The position numbers and the translations under genes are program-made. From Alphaproteobacteria bacterium GM202ARS2 (GTDB taxonomy: Bacteria > Pseudomonadota > Alphaproteobacteria > GM7ARS4), in assembly GCA_014323835.1 (NCBI GenBank), contig JACONH010000009.1, positions 1-62,062 of the forward strand: DNA of 62,062 nucleotides. Reading direction: 5' to 3'. Shown piece after piece: positions 32,807-42,200 of the stretch. The first letter of the stretch is position 1; each line of letters opens with the position of its first letter. The notes beneath the pieces are model-generated. The model ran no database searches. It was not told where the DNA came from and saw only the letters and a program-made list of their open reading frames with translations.

Positions 32807-35104
32807 ATGACGACGCTGCAAGAGTTCCGCACAAAGTATCCGCAATACGACGACGTATCGGACAACGACCTTGCGGGCATGCTGCACCAGAAATTCTATT
32901 CGGACATGCCGCGCGACCAGTTTGACGCGCGGTTGGGCGGCGCTGCGTTGATGGTACCGCAGGGCATGCACGGGCAGTTTTCAGAAGGCGCGCGGGCCGC
33001 GATCCCCGCCGATGTGGCGGCGGGCGAGGGCCGGCCGTCGATCACCGGCACCAAGGTTGAGGAAGACATCCGCAAGGACTTTGTCGAACCGTTCGCGGAA
33101 TGGGTCACGAGCCCAGGCGGCGATTTGGCGGATCGTGCCGGCGGCATCCTGGGTTTTGCAGGCTCGCTGCCGGTCCGCATTGCAACGCAAGGCCAATATG
33201 GTCTGGGCGATGTTTTGCCGGGAACGCTAGGCCAATCCGCTGCAGAGGCTGAACAGGCGTTTGTCGAACGGAACCGGCCGGGCTTGCAGGTTGCCCAAAA
33301 CATTGGCGAGGGCTTGGGCTTTGTGCCGACGGCGCGCAGCATGGGCTATGTGCCGCCCGCGCCGCGCGTTCGCGGTGCCGTGCAACCGCATGAGCGCGCG
33401 CAGATGTCGCCTGAAAACCCCCAGGCCCGCGCCACGGATGCGCGCACGGATGCTGCGACGTACGCAGAACAGGCGGGCCTGCCGACGCACCCTGGCATTG
33501 AACTCGGCCCGAGCGGGCGGCAGATTGCCAAGGTGTTGGAGCAGCAACCGGTGATTGGTGCACCGCTGCGCGCCGGCACCCGCGAGATCCTGGACGAGAC
33601 CAGGAAGCGAACAGAGCAGATTGCAGGCGAGTTTGGCCCGTCGGAAAATTTCCCGTCGGTCGGCAACATTGCGCGCAACGCGCTGGAGCGTTTCCGGCGC
33701 GAACAGCCGGAGATCGATGTTGAACGTCTCGACGACCGCAGCGTCAAGTCGCTGGCGGATGAACCGCCGTCGCTGTCATCGTTGCCGGTGGTAGCCGAGG
33801 CGCGCTATGAGTGGGCTTGGCGCGGCATCCCGAAAACCATGCGCGAGGGCCGATCTAAGAAAGACCTTCCGCGCGTGCTTGGCGGCGTGCCGGCGGCCAC
33901 TGAGGAAGTACACCGGCAGATCGGGCGCAACACCGGCATTATCAACCGCGAGGAAGCAATTCGGGTCAGGTCTTTGAAGTATGACCCGAGAAGTGGCGAA
34001 TACGCCGACCCGACGCTGCCATCGCCAGCCAATCTGTCGCTGGTGCGCGGCGGCGGCGGGGCGTTTCCAGGCATGGCCATACCGCGAGTTGGTAATCCGC
34101 TGCTCAATCAGGCGCTGGACAATATCTCGCGGGGTGTGTGGCGTGGCACGGCGCAGGATATTCGCAATTTGCGCACCGAAGTCAGGCGCCAGATTGCCGG
34201 TTTGGCGGACAACGAAAAGAATGTCGCGTCGCTGGCGGACCTGAACCGGTTGCATCATGCGCTGGGCCAGGATTTCTATCACTTGCTCAAACGCAACGCC
34301 AAAGAGTACCGCAGAGGCGGCCAGCCAAAAATCGCATCGCAGTTTGATGAGGCATTGGCCAAGTTTAAGGACGCGGATGAGTTCTATCGCAAGGCGCAGG
34401 AGGACATTGCTCGGTTGCGCCCGTTCGCTTACGAGGGCGCCACGGGCGAGCGCGTCGGCAATCAGATCTATCGCGCGGCGTTGGCAGGTGGCAAAGGCAA
34501 TATCGAACTGCTCAAATCGTTGAAGCGCACCGTTCGGCCAGAGGAATGGAATGCTGTTGGCAACGCCATGATTCGGGAACTTGGCAGCGTGCCGCCCGGC
34601 CAACCCGGCTTGGTTGGCGAAATCGGGTTCTCGCTGACGCGGTTCGCGACCAGTTGGGCAAGTCTCAATCCGCAGGCGAAGCAGCTGCTGTTTCGCGGCA
34701 AGCGCGCCGCGTTCAAGGAACTGAACGCCATGGCCAATCTGGCGCGCCAATTCCGCGACTTTGAGGCTTTGGCGAACACATCACGTACCGGTATTCACAA
34801 CCTGACAGTGGCGATACTAGGCGGCGGCGCGATCGCGGCCTACAACTACCCGTTCACGACGTTGAGCGCGGCGGCGTTGGGTTACGGCGGCACCACGTTG
34901 TTGACCAACACGCGATTTTTGCGGTGGTTAAACAAGGGTCGCCAGCTTGAAAAACCGGCTTATCGTGGCAATGTAAAAGCACAGAGGGCATTGGCCAACC
35001 ATCTGGCAGGCCTGCAAAACCTGATTGCTCAGGATGTTGGCATAGCCAACGGTTTTCGTGCCATTGCTCAGCAAACCGCGCCGCAAGGCGAGATGGAGCA
35101 ATAA
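32807..35104 (+). CDS. Large internal virion protein (gp16-like position)
   Basis: 765 residues. Begins with FRTKYPQYDDVSDNDLAG followed by LHQKFYSDMPRDQFD, a short N-terminal domain common in phage ejection proteins. Long helical centre, and near the C-terminus a hydrophobic stretch (TVAILGGGAIAAYNY... and AAALGYGG) that could insert into membrane. Third of the three ejection-type genes, as in P22. Two bases separate it from the gene upstream. Confidence 0.7.
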   Translation: MTTLQEFRTKYPQYDDVSDNDLAGMLHQKFYSDMPRDQFDARLGGAALMVPQGMHGQFSEGARAAIPADVAAGEGRPSITGTKVEEDIRKDFVEPFAEWVTSPGGDLADRAGGILGFAGSLPVRIATQGQYGLGDVLPGTLGQSAAEAEQAFVERNRPGLQVAQNIGEGLGFVPTARSMGYVPPAPRVRGAVQPHERAQMSPENPQARATDARTDAATYAEQAGLPTHPGIELGPSGRQIAKVLEQQPVIGAPLRAGTREILDETRKRTEQIAGEFGPSENFPSVGNIARNALERFRREQPEIDVERLDDRSVKSLADEPPSLSSLPVVAEARYEWAWRGIPKTMREGRSKKDLPRVLGGVPAATEEVHRQIGRNTGIINREEAIRVRSLKYDPRSGEYADPTLPSPANLSLVRGGGGAFPGMAIPRVGNPLLNQALDNISRGVWRGTAQDIRNLRTEVRRQIAGLADNEKNVASLADLNRLHHALGQDFYHLLKRNAKEYRRGGQPKIASQFDEALAKFKDADEFYRKAQEDIARLRPFAYEGATGERVGNQIYRAALAGGKGNIELLKSLKRTVRPEEWNAVGNAMIRELGSVPPGQPGLVGEIGFSLTRFATSWASLNPQAKQLLFRGKRAAFKELNAMANLARQFRDFEALANTSRTGIHNLTVAILGGGAIAAYNYPFTTLSAAALGYGGTTLLTNTRFLRWLNKGRQLEKPAYRGNVKAQRALANHLAGLQNLIAQDVGIANGFRAIAQQTAPQGEMEQ

Positions 35105-35106
35105 CA

Positions 35107-35280
35107 ATGCTGGCGTTGCTAACCGATGTGTGGTTCTGGTTCAAGTTTGTGATGGTGTTTCTTGCGCTTTACGTTGCTAATGCCATCGGACCGGTGGCGT
35201 TTGCGGCTGCATTTGCCATCATCTTGGGCGGAGCCATATGGCTTGACGTCCGGTTGCTGCGCAAATGGCTCGATAACTAA
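35107..35280 (+). CDS. Small membrane protein, holin-like
   Basis: 57 residues with two predicted transmembrane helices (about 8-27 and 29-48) and a basic C-terminus (DVRLLRKWLDN). Could be a class II holin or a virion membrane peptide; a separate lysis cassette exists at 47598-49159. Its stop codon lies within an inverted repeat shared with the convergent gene. Confidence 0.6.
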   Translation: MLALLTDVWFWFKFVMVFLALYVANAIGPVAFAAAFAIILGGAIWLDVRLLRKWLDN

Positions 35281-35293
35281 CCCATGAGTTAGT
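35276..35293. repeat. Inverted repeat spanning two convergent stop codons
   Basis: ACTAAC and GTTAGT separated by six bases; each arm contains the stop codon of one of two convergent genes. A short stem, perhaps only a by-product of the tight junction. Confidence 0.4.
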
Positions 35294-36659
35294 GGGTCAG
35301 CCGCACTGAATTGATGATGCCGTGGGCGATTTCAGCGAATGCGGTTTGTAGTTCGCTGCTGGTCGGCGCATGGTAGGTACATTGCGCCAGTGGGCAATGT
35401 TCGGGCGGTGACGCACAGTCGGTCATGAGGTCGCGCAAAATTTTGCGCCTTGTGGTTTCCGGGCCAAATGTGATTGTGATCACAGTGATGCGGTTCTCGC
35501 CACGATTGGCCACAGCGCGGGCGTTGCGACAGATTGCCAGCGTTTTTTGGTTCAGCGTCGTTTCCGCTGTGTTACTGCCGACGACAAGCCGAGAACTGTC
35601 TGGCACACCATAAGCGGACGCAACGCGACCTCGGCCAACATAGTTTTCGCCGTCGGTCATCACGATCAGGTATTTGAAATTGCGCGCATCAGCGTAACTG
35701 TTTGCGGTATTGAATGGTTGGTTGGGCGACAGCAAGCGCCAGCCCCAAATGATGCCTTGCGGTATCACCGTATGGCCATTGGCGCGCATGCCGTTGATGG
35801 CGTCGATGACGTCGGCTTTTGAACCGGTCAATGGCAAGATGTGTTGCCTTGGACATCCGCAATAACTACCGGACGGTTTGCGGCATTCCGCAAAATGATT
35901 GTGCGGATGAATAGGCAAATATGGCAGCCATGCTGGTGTTCGGGTGTCGCGCACGTCGTCGGGATTGTCGCGGGCGAGGACACAACCATTCCATTGATTG
36001 TTTCCGATTTTTTCCGATGCAAACCACAAAGCACTTTCATTGTGCTCACCGATGTTGACGGCGTTGGCAAACGGTACGAGCCCAACGCGAACGGGCGGGA
36101 TTGAGCGGCCAGTTGGTTGAATGAGAATGTTGGTAAGGTCGCGCGCGGCTGCTCTCAGCGCGTCGATTTTCCTGGTGGTGTCGGTGTCACTCACCCTGCG
36201 ACCCATGGATCCGGTATTGTCGAGTACCAGGGCGATTTCGGCAAAACGCTGGTTTGACGAAGCGACAGCACGGACTGTTATTGGGAAGTACGGCAGCCCG
36301 ATGATGGGCAGAAACGTGTTTTTGCTGCGCGCCTGCAAAATGACCACGACTGAATCGTCATCGCCAGACGGTGGCACAGACACAGTGATTGTTTGACGAA
36401 ACTGCCAACTTTCAATGTGGGCGGCCAAATAATCATGTACTCGCCTCGTGGCTTCGCCTTGTTTCTCGGGGCGTTCCACGGCGACAGCAAGTGCCGCAGC
36501 ATCGGCGACATTGACCAGACGTTGGCGCCACGACAACGCAACGGCATAGTCGACCGCACCACCAATGATTGGGATTATGACCATGAGAGCAATGGCGAAC
36601 AGCACCAGGGCTGCGCCGCTTTGATCGCCACCAAATCGTGTGAGGGCCGGGTTTTGCAT
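35289..36659 (-). CDS. TadG-like protein with von Willebrand factor A domain
   Basis: 456 residues, start at the ATG before QNPALTRFGG. Residues 14-38 are a hydrophobic segment with the Tad/TadE-like pattern SGAALVLFAIALMVIIPIIGGAVDYA. From about 140 comes a vWA domain with the metal-ion site DNTGSM (147-152). Several Cys pairs lie in the last third. TadG proteins assist Tad pilus assembly at the periplasmic face. It is oriented against all neighbouring virion genes and has GGAGA five bases before the ATG; its ATG overlaps that of the lysozyme-domain gene by two bases (CATG). Confidence 0.85.
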   Translation of the reverse strand: MQNPALTRFGGDQSGAALVLFAIALMVIIPIIGGAVDYAVALSWRQRLVNVADAAALAVAVERPEKQGEATRRVHDYLAAHIESWQFRQTITVSVPPSGDDDSVVVILQARSKNTFLPIIGLPYFPITVRAVASSNQRFAEIALVLDNTGSMGRRVSDTDTTRKIDALRAAARDLTNILIQPTGRSIPPVRVGLVPFANAVNIGEHNESALWFASEKIGNNQWNGCVLARDNPDDVRDTRTPAWLPYLPIHPHNHFAECRKPSGSYCGCPRQHILPLTGSKADVIDAINGMRANGHTVIPQGIIWGWRLLSPNQPFNTANSYADARNFKYLIVMTDGENYVGRGRVASAYGVPDSSRLVVGSNTAETTLNQKTLAICRNARAVANRGENRITVITITFGPETTRRKILRDLMTDCASPPEHCPLAQCTYHAPTSSELQTAFAEIAHGIINSVRLTH

Positions 36660-39255
36660 GACAGTCTCCGATCGTTTGCTTAATCGCATCAAAGAATTCG
36701 AAGGCTTTGCGCCGCGCGCAAAGTGGGACTACAAGCAATATAGCGTCGGCTATGGGACGCGCGCATTAAGCCCAAATGAACAGATTGACCGGGCAACGGC
36801 CGACCAACGGTTGCGCGATGAGGTTGCCAAAGCTGCGCGCATTGTCGACCGGGCCTATCCAAACATCGATCCGGTCTGGCGCGATCGTTTGACCAGCCTG
36901 ACCTATAACGCTGGCGCCAATTGGGTTGACGCAGGGCTGGGTCGGGCACTGAGGCAGGGCCGGTTTGACGACGCGAAGCGCCGGTTTTTGCAATACAACC
37001 GAGCTGACGGACGGGTTCTGCCGGGCTTGGTGCGCCGCCGACGACAAGAGTTGGCATGGACAGGGTCGCCTGGAACAACGGCAACCTCTCCCGCACTGTC
37101 CATAGCATCAGCGCCGGCAATGTCCGCCAGCTCGGTTGTGCCGTCGATGCCGCGTGATTTCGCTACGCTGGCCGACGACGAGACACGGTTAGGGTTTGAT
37201 CAACGCATAGCTGCAGGGCAGGAGCCAATGGCCAACTTGACGTCAGCACGTACGAGCGGCGGGCAACCGCCGGCACAAGATGACCAAATCACGGAGCAGG
37301 ATCTGCAGGAGTGGTTTCAGGCGCGCGGCATTGTGCCGTCACTCCAGCCAACGGGTGCCGAGCCGCAAGGGGTTGAGCAGGGCGGGTTTATGGCCCAATT
37401 GCAGCAAAACCCGTTCGGGCAGTTCCAGCCTGATCCGACGAGTGTTTATTCACCGACGGAAGAGGCGCGCCAGCGTGGCCCATTCGGCCCGGAAAATCCG
37501 GCCATGGGCCAACCGCAGCCAACGGCAGAGCTTCGCACGACGACAACGCCGTTTGGCGATGTGATCGCGCAGAACCTGGGCACAGAGTTCGGTCCGGCCG
37601 CCAGTGCCATTGATCGCGCGCTGCAGACGGCGGCGCCCTATGCGGCTGAAGTGACCGGCATTCCGGGCGTGATGCGCGGCGCGGAAGCGGCGGGACAAGG
37701 CACGGCGGAGGGCGACCCGCTTAAGGTGGCGGGCGGTGCGGTCCAGGCTGGAGTTTCGGCATTGCCTTACGCTGGACCGGCTGGTCGGGCGGCGATGGCG
37801 ACCGTACCGCGGATGATGGGGACAGCGGCGACCGGCACGGCAGCCGGCGCGGCAGCATCCGGGGCCCTCAGTCCGGACCAGGCGCAGGCAGGTGATGAGG
37901 CAAGCCAGCCGTCGCCGCTGCAGCAGCTATATAGCGAGCGGGCGGGCATCCTGCAACAGCTGCGCGATGCGCGCGACCGACGCGAAGCGCAGCGCCCGCC
38001 TGGCCGCAAACCGTCGCCAAAGCGTGACCCGCTGTTCACGGCCGCCAACAATGAAGTCAGGGAACTTGAACAGCAAAAGTCGACGCTCGACGCGCGGATC
38101 CAGCGGCTTGAACACATGGAATCACCGGAGTACAAGCGCGAACAGGCCGCGAAGGAACGCAGTCGCGGGTTTATCGAAAAGAACCCGGAGATTGCGGCGT
38201 TGCTGCCGGCTGCGGGCCTTGCAGTTGGAGCGGGCGTGCCGGCAGCATTACGCGGCCTCAAGCGCGCTGGGACGTTTTCACCAGGAAGCGAGGCGAGCCG
38301 GTTCGCGCGTGACATTCGACGCACAGAAAACGCGTTGATGCCGGGCGGCGACAAAACGCAGGCCGCTGTCGGCGCAAGGGCTTTGCAAAATCGCCTTGCT
38401 GAGACCGCGCCACCGACCACGACCACCGGGCGCGGCGTTAATGCGCTGTTGCCGGGCGCCAGCGCGGCCGGTACGGGCGGCGTGCTGTCGGCGGAGGCAC
38501 AACTGCTGCCGGACCAGATTGACCGTTATGCACTGGAGCCGGGTTCACCAGAGCAGGTCGCGGCCGAAGAGCGTTCACAAGACCCGTCGCGCATTCTCAA
38601 AGCTGCTATTCCGGGATTTGCTGCGGGCTTGTCTGGCTACAAGATTGGCGGGGCGGTGCCGATGAAAACGGCCGACCGTGCAAAGGCTGGCGCTTTGGTG
38701 AGCGAGGCGCGCAAGCGTGGTCTCATAGACGAGACTGGCGCCACCACAGCAACGCGGACGCGCCAAGGCCAACGAAAAGGCCAAGGACGCAAGCAAGAGG
38801 CAGATAAACAAAAACCATCTCGCGGGCGAAAAACGACACGAGATGCCACCACCCGTTCCACGGCAGGGACAACCAGAACGCGAACGCTTTCAACAACTGC
38901 AGGGCCAGGGAAAAAGCCAGCATCGACGCCGCCGACACCAGGCCAATCAAAAGGCCGTAGCGCCCAAGATCCGCTGTCGACAGTGGCGGCTCGTCGGGCA
39001 GTTGTTGAAAAATTCGCTGCAGCGCCATCGCGTGTAACTCCTCGTGACTTACAAGACGCCGTGCCTGGACTAACTGCCAAGCGCGCCGAAAACACATACA
39101 AAAAACTTAGTGAACTGTTGAATGAAGTCAAGGGCGATGCCGAAGCTGTCAGGCGCCTTGGGCCTAAACTGTTGGCATCGTTGGCGGGCGCTGCGGTTGT
39201 AACAGGTGCTAGTGTCAACGCCTTGATGCCGGATCGCAACGCAGATCGCCGCTAA
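36658..39255 (+). CDS. Lysozyme-domain virion protein
   Basis: 865 residues. Residues 1-120 are a GH24-type muramidase: Glu15 in KEFEGF, Asp24 in WDYKQYSVGYGT, with Ser29 where Thr is usual. The rest is a long helical, Gly/Ala-rich part with hydrophobic stretches (about 350-405, 520-545, 830-850) and a low-complexity basic region (about 700-780). Size and layout fit a virion-associated transglycosylase that opens a peptidoglycan channel during ejection. A GTG 18 bases upstream is an alternative start. A small gene is nested antisense at 38723-39028. Confidence 0.8.
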   Translation: MTVSDRLLNRIKEFEGFAPRAKWDYKQYSVGYGTRALSPNEQIDRATADQRLRDEVAKAARIVDRAYPNIDPVWRDRLTSLTYNAGANWVDAGLGRALRQGRFDDAKRRFLQYNRADGRVLPGLVRRRRQELAWTGSPGTTATSPALSIASAPAMSASSVVPSMPRDFATLADDETRLGFDQRIAAGQEPMANLTSARTSGGQPPAQDDQITEQDLQEWFQARGIVPSLQPTGAEPQGVEQGGFMAQLQQNPFGQFQPDPTSVYSPTEEARQRGPFGPENPAMGQPQPTAELRTTTTPFGDVIAQNLGTEFGPAASAIDRALQTAAPYAAEVTGIPGVMRGAEAAGQGTAEGDPLKVAGGAVQAGVSALPYAGPAGRAAMATVPRMMGTAATGTAAGAAASGALSPDQAQAGDEASQPSPLQQLYSERAGILQQLRDARDRREAQRPPGRKPSPKRDPLFTAANNEVRELEQQKSTLDARIQRLEHMESPEYKREQAAKERSRGFIEKNPEIAALLPAAGLAVGAGVPAALRGLKRAGTFSPGSEASRFARDIRRTENALMPGGDKTQAAVGARALQNRLAETAPPTTTTGRGVNALLPGASAAGTGGVLSAEAQLLPDQIDRYALEPGSPEQVAAEERSQDPSRILKAAIPGFAAGLSGYKIGGAVPMKTADRAKAGALVSEARKRGLIDETGATTATRTRQGQRKGQGRKQEADKQKPSRGRKTTRDATTRSTAGTTRTRTLSTTAGPGKKPASTPPTPGQSKGRSAQDPLSTVAARRAVVEKFAAAPSRVTPRDLQDAVPGLTAKRAENTYKKLSELLNEVKGDAEAVRRLGPKLLASLAGAAVVTGASVNALMPDRNADRR
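38723..39028 (-). CDS. Antisense-nested membrane protein
   Basis: 101 residues, from an ATG with a perfect GAGGAG nine bases upstream on the minus strand. The product has a short polar start (ALQRIFQQLPDEPPL) and two to three hydrophobic helices (about 20-45, 65-95) with Trp/Phe at the edges and a basic end (WWRQSRL), exactly how an inner-membrane protein looks. The opposite frame here encodes low-complexity Arg/Thr/Lys sequence. Possibly a holin/antiholin-type or exclusion protein; family not recognised. Confidence 0.55.
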   Translation of the reverse strand: MALQRIFQQLPDEPPLSTADLGRYGLLIGLVSAASMLAFSLALQLLKAFAFWLSLPWNGWWHLVSFFAREMVFVYLPLACVLGLFVGLGASALLWWRQSRL

Positions 39256-39293
39256 GCCGGCAACTCACTCCATCACAATTTAAAGGTGACCTA

Positions 39294-42200
39294 ATGGACT
39301 CCGTACAGGTTTTCCATCCGGGCTATCGTGTGCTCGATGAAAACGGCGATCCCGTCTCGGGCGCAATGATTCGTTTCTTTGACGCTGGCACTACAACGCC
39401 GCGCACCGTCTATGCCGACGAAGATTTGACCGTCGCGCTGGGCACGACCGTTATGACCAACAGCGACGGCGTTCCGGTCTCAAACAGCAATGCACCGGTC
39501 GTGATCTACACGGGTGAGGGCGATTACAAGATTGAGATCGTTGACAGCGACGGCGTAATCGTGTTTCGCCCGATCGACAACGTGAAGGGCGGCGATGCGA
39601 CACCGAGCGGAACAACGGCGATCACCGCGAACGTTCTTTACAATCACATTGGCGCAATTCTGATATGGCCGCTTGAGGGCACGTTACCTGTTGGCATTGT
39701 GGACGCCAACGGGCAGGAATTGTCACAAAGCGAGTTCCCGGAACTGTATGCGCTTTACGGTTCGACGTACGGTGAAGCCAGCGTTGGCATGTTCCGCGTG
39801 CCCAACCTGCAGGACCGGTTCCTGCGCGGCGCAAGTGCGACCCGAGAAGCCGGCACCGAGGAAGACGATCAAGTTGGCCCGCACTCGCATACGGGCACCA
39901 GCAACGATGGCGGCGCGGTTGGCGAGCGCGATTCAATTTCCAGTTATTCGCAAGTGGGTGTCGCATTTGGCGCCAACTCGGCAAGCACGTTCGACGGCTC
40001 GGCAAGCCGCGTGCGGTTGCCGGCTATTCCGGCGCATCGTCACACGTTCACTACTGACGAGTTGAACACATCGGAAACGCGCCCGGTCAACACGTCTGTG
40101 CGCTGGGTGATCCTTGCAAGCGTGACGCAGGGCATGGGCGCGATTACGGCCTTGTTGGGCCTGCCTTACAGGTTCAGCGATGAGGTTAGCGCCAACCCGC
40201 CGGCTGGGTTTTTGCGGTTCAACAACGCGACAATTGCAAACGCGACTGAACTTTACATCAGCGAAACCGGCCAGGAAAACGAGCCATACGGTGAAGTCTT
40301 GGCGCTGTTTGGTGACGCCGATCTTTACATTACCGGTGCGGCCGCGCGCGAAGATTACGCCTGGGTCAGCGTCGTTAACACCAGTGTCAGCGGCGGCGTG
40401 CGAACTTTTGAAATTCAGCATCGCGCGTCCAATGGCACGTTTGCCAACAATCAGCAATTGTCGGTCGTGCCCAACCGGCGCGGTTTGAAGGGCGACCGCG
40501 GCCCATCGGGCGGCCAAGATGGTTGGTCGCCCGTGCTTGCGACGGTGGTCGACGGTGAGCGGCGGGTTTTGCAAGTGACGGACTGGACCGGTGGAACCGG
40601 TACAAAGCCGACCACGGGGCAGTATGTTGGCTTGTCGGGACTTGTCGCAACTGCTGCGATGGCGCAGGACATTCGCGGGCCGGCCGGTCCCGGTGGATCT
40701 GTTGCAAAGCAGTATGAACGGGTTTATACGCCTGGCGCCAATTCCATTGACATATCGGCGCCGACGGCCTTGTCGCTTGACTTGACGGCGTTGACCGCCA
40801 TCACGGACTGGCGTGATTTGGAGTTCCTCGTATTTGCAGTGTCGGCGGACGGTGCGAGCGATGCAGTGCAAACCGAAATCCTGGTGCACACGCAACCACT
40901 ATTGGACAAGATATCGACCAATCCTTACCGCTCGCAAGGTGCTGCGGCTGACCAGATTGCGGTGTTTCCGATTGCCAACAACAACGCGACCGACCTCAAC
41001 GTCATGGGCGGCGCGAATGTTGATTTTCTGCACGCGATCTATGGCGGCATCTTTGCTGGCGCTACTGGCCCGACGGGCGGCCCTGGCGAGCGCGGCTGGT
41101 CGCCGCAAGACAGCATTGTCGCTGATGGCGAACGGCGCGTTTTGCGCATTGCCGATTGGGCGGGCGGGCAAGGCGACAAGCCGCAGGTCGGTCAGTATAT
41201 CGGCGCATCAGGGCTTGTTGCAAACATCACCGACGGCGTTGACATTCGCGGACCGCAAGGCATACCGGGCGACGCGGCCGATCACGGCTGGTCGCCGCAG
41301 TTTGCGCTCGCGAGCGATGGTGCACGGCGTGTTCTTCAAGTATCAGGCTGGATCGGCGGCACGGGGACGCCGCCCGCCACGGGGATGTACGTTGGCGCAT
41401 CTGGCCTTGTCGCCGATATTGGTGATGGCATTGACATTCGTGGCGTGGCCGGTAGCAACGGTTGGACGCCGCGCTTGTCTGTGGCAATCGACGGTGAGCG
41501 GCGGGTGTTCCGCGTCACAGACTGGGTTGGCGGTACGGGCACAAAACCGGCGACCGGTCTTTATCTTGGTATGACCGGCTTGGTTGCCGATATAGCCAAT
41601 GCCATCGATGTTCGCGGTCCGGCGGGCGCAGACGGCGACAGTCCGGCTGCAAGCACCATTGCGCAAACCCGACTGTTCGCGTTTGAAGACGGCGGCAGTC
41701 AGTACCTCGGCACCGTGTTGTCTGTCACGACCGGCGCGCAGGAAATCATTTTTTCAGACGGTAGCGTTGACATTCCTGCCGTTGCGGGTGGTGAGTTCCA
41801 CAGGGAAAATGAATATCTCGTCATCAATTATCCGGCGGGTTTGGCATTCATTCGCGTTACGAGTACGACAAGTTCTGGCGGTGTCGGAGACATTGAAGGT
41901 CAAATTGTCGACACGATAGCGTTTGACGGGTCCGGCACGTTCATGCCGCCGAACGTTGCGTCATCGCCTTTGGGTGCGATGGAATCGGAGCGCATTAGTG
42001 GATTGACTGACGCGGAGCGTCGCGTCATTGAGGGCGTTGGTCTAGTTGTCGCGGCTATATTTACAACTGAGTACACGTCCAATCCGCCGCCATTAAATGA
42101 AGTGCAGTTTGTGGAAAATGTGTCGCGTATAGATCGCGTCACATCTGCCATACCAATTGAGAACTTTCGCATTTCATTTGAGCAGACCAATGCCGATGGG

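Noticed and set aside
33776..34750. Minus-strand open frame of 324 codons
   Set aside because: Antisense of the large internal virion protein; no ribosome site and shadow composition.
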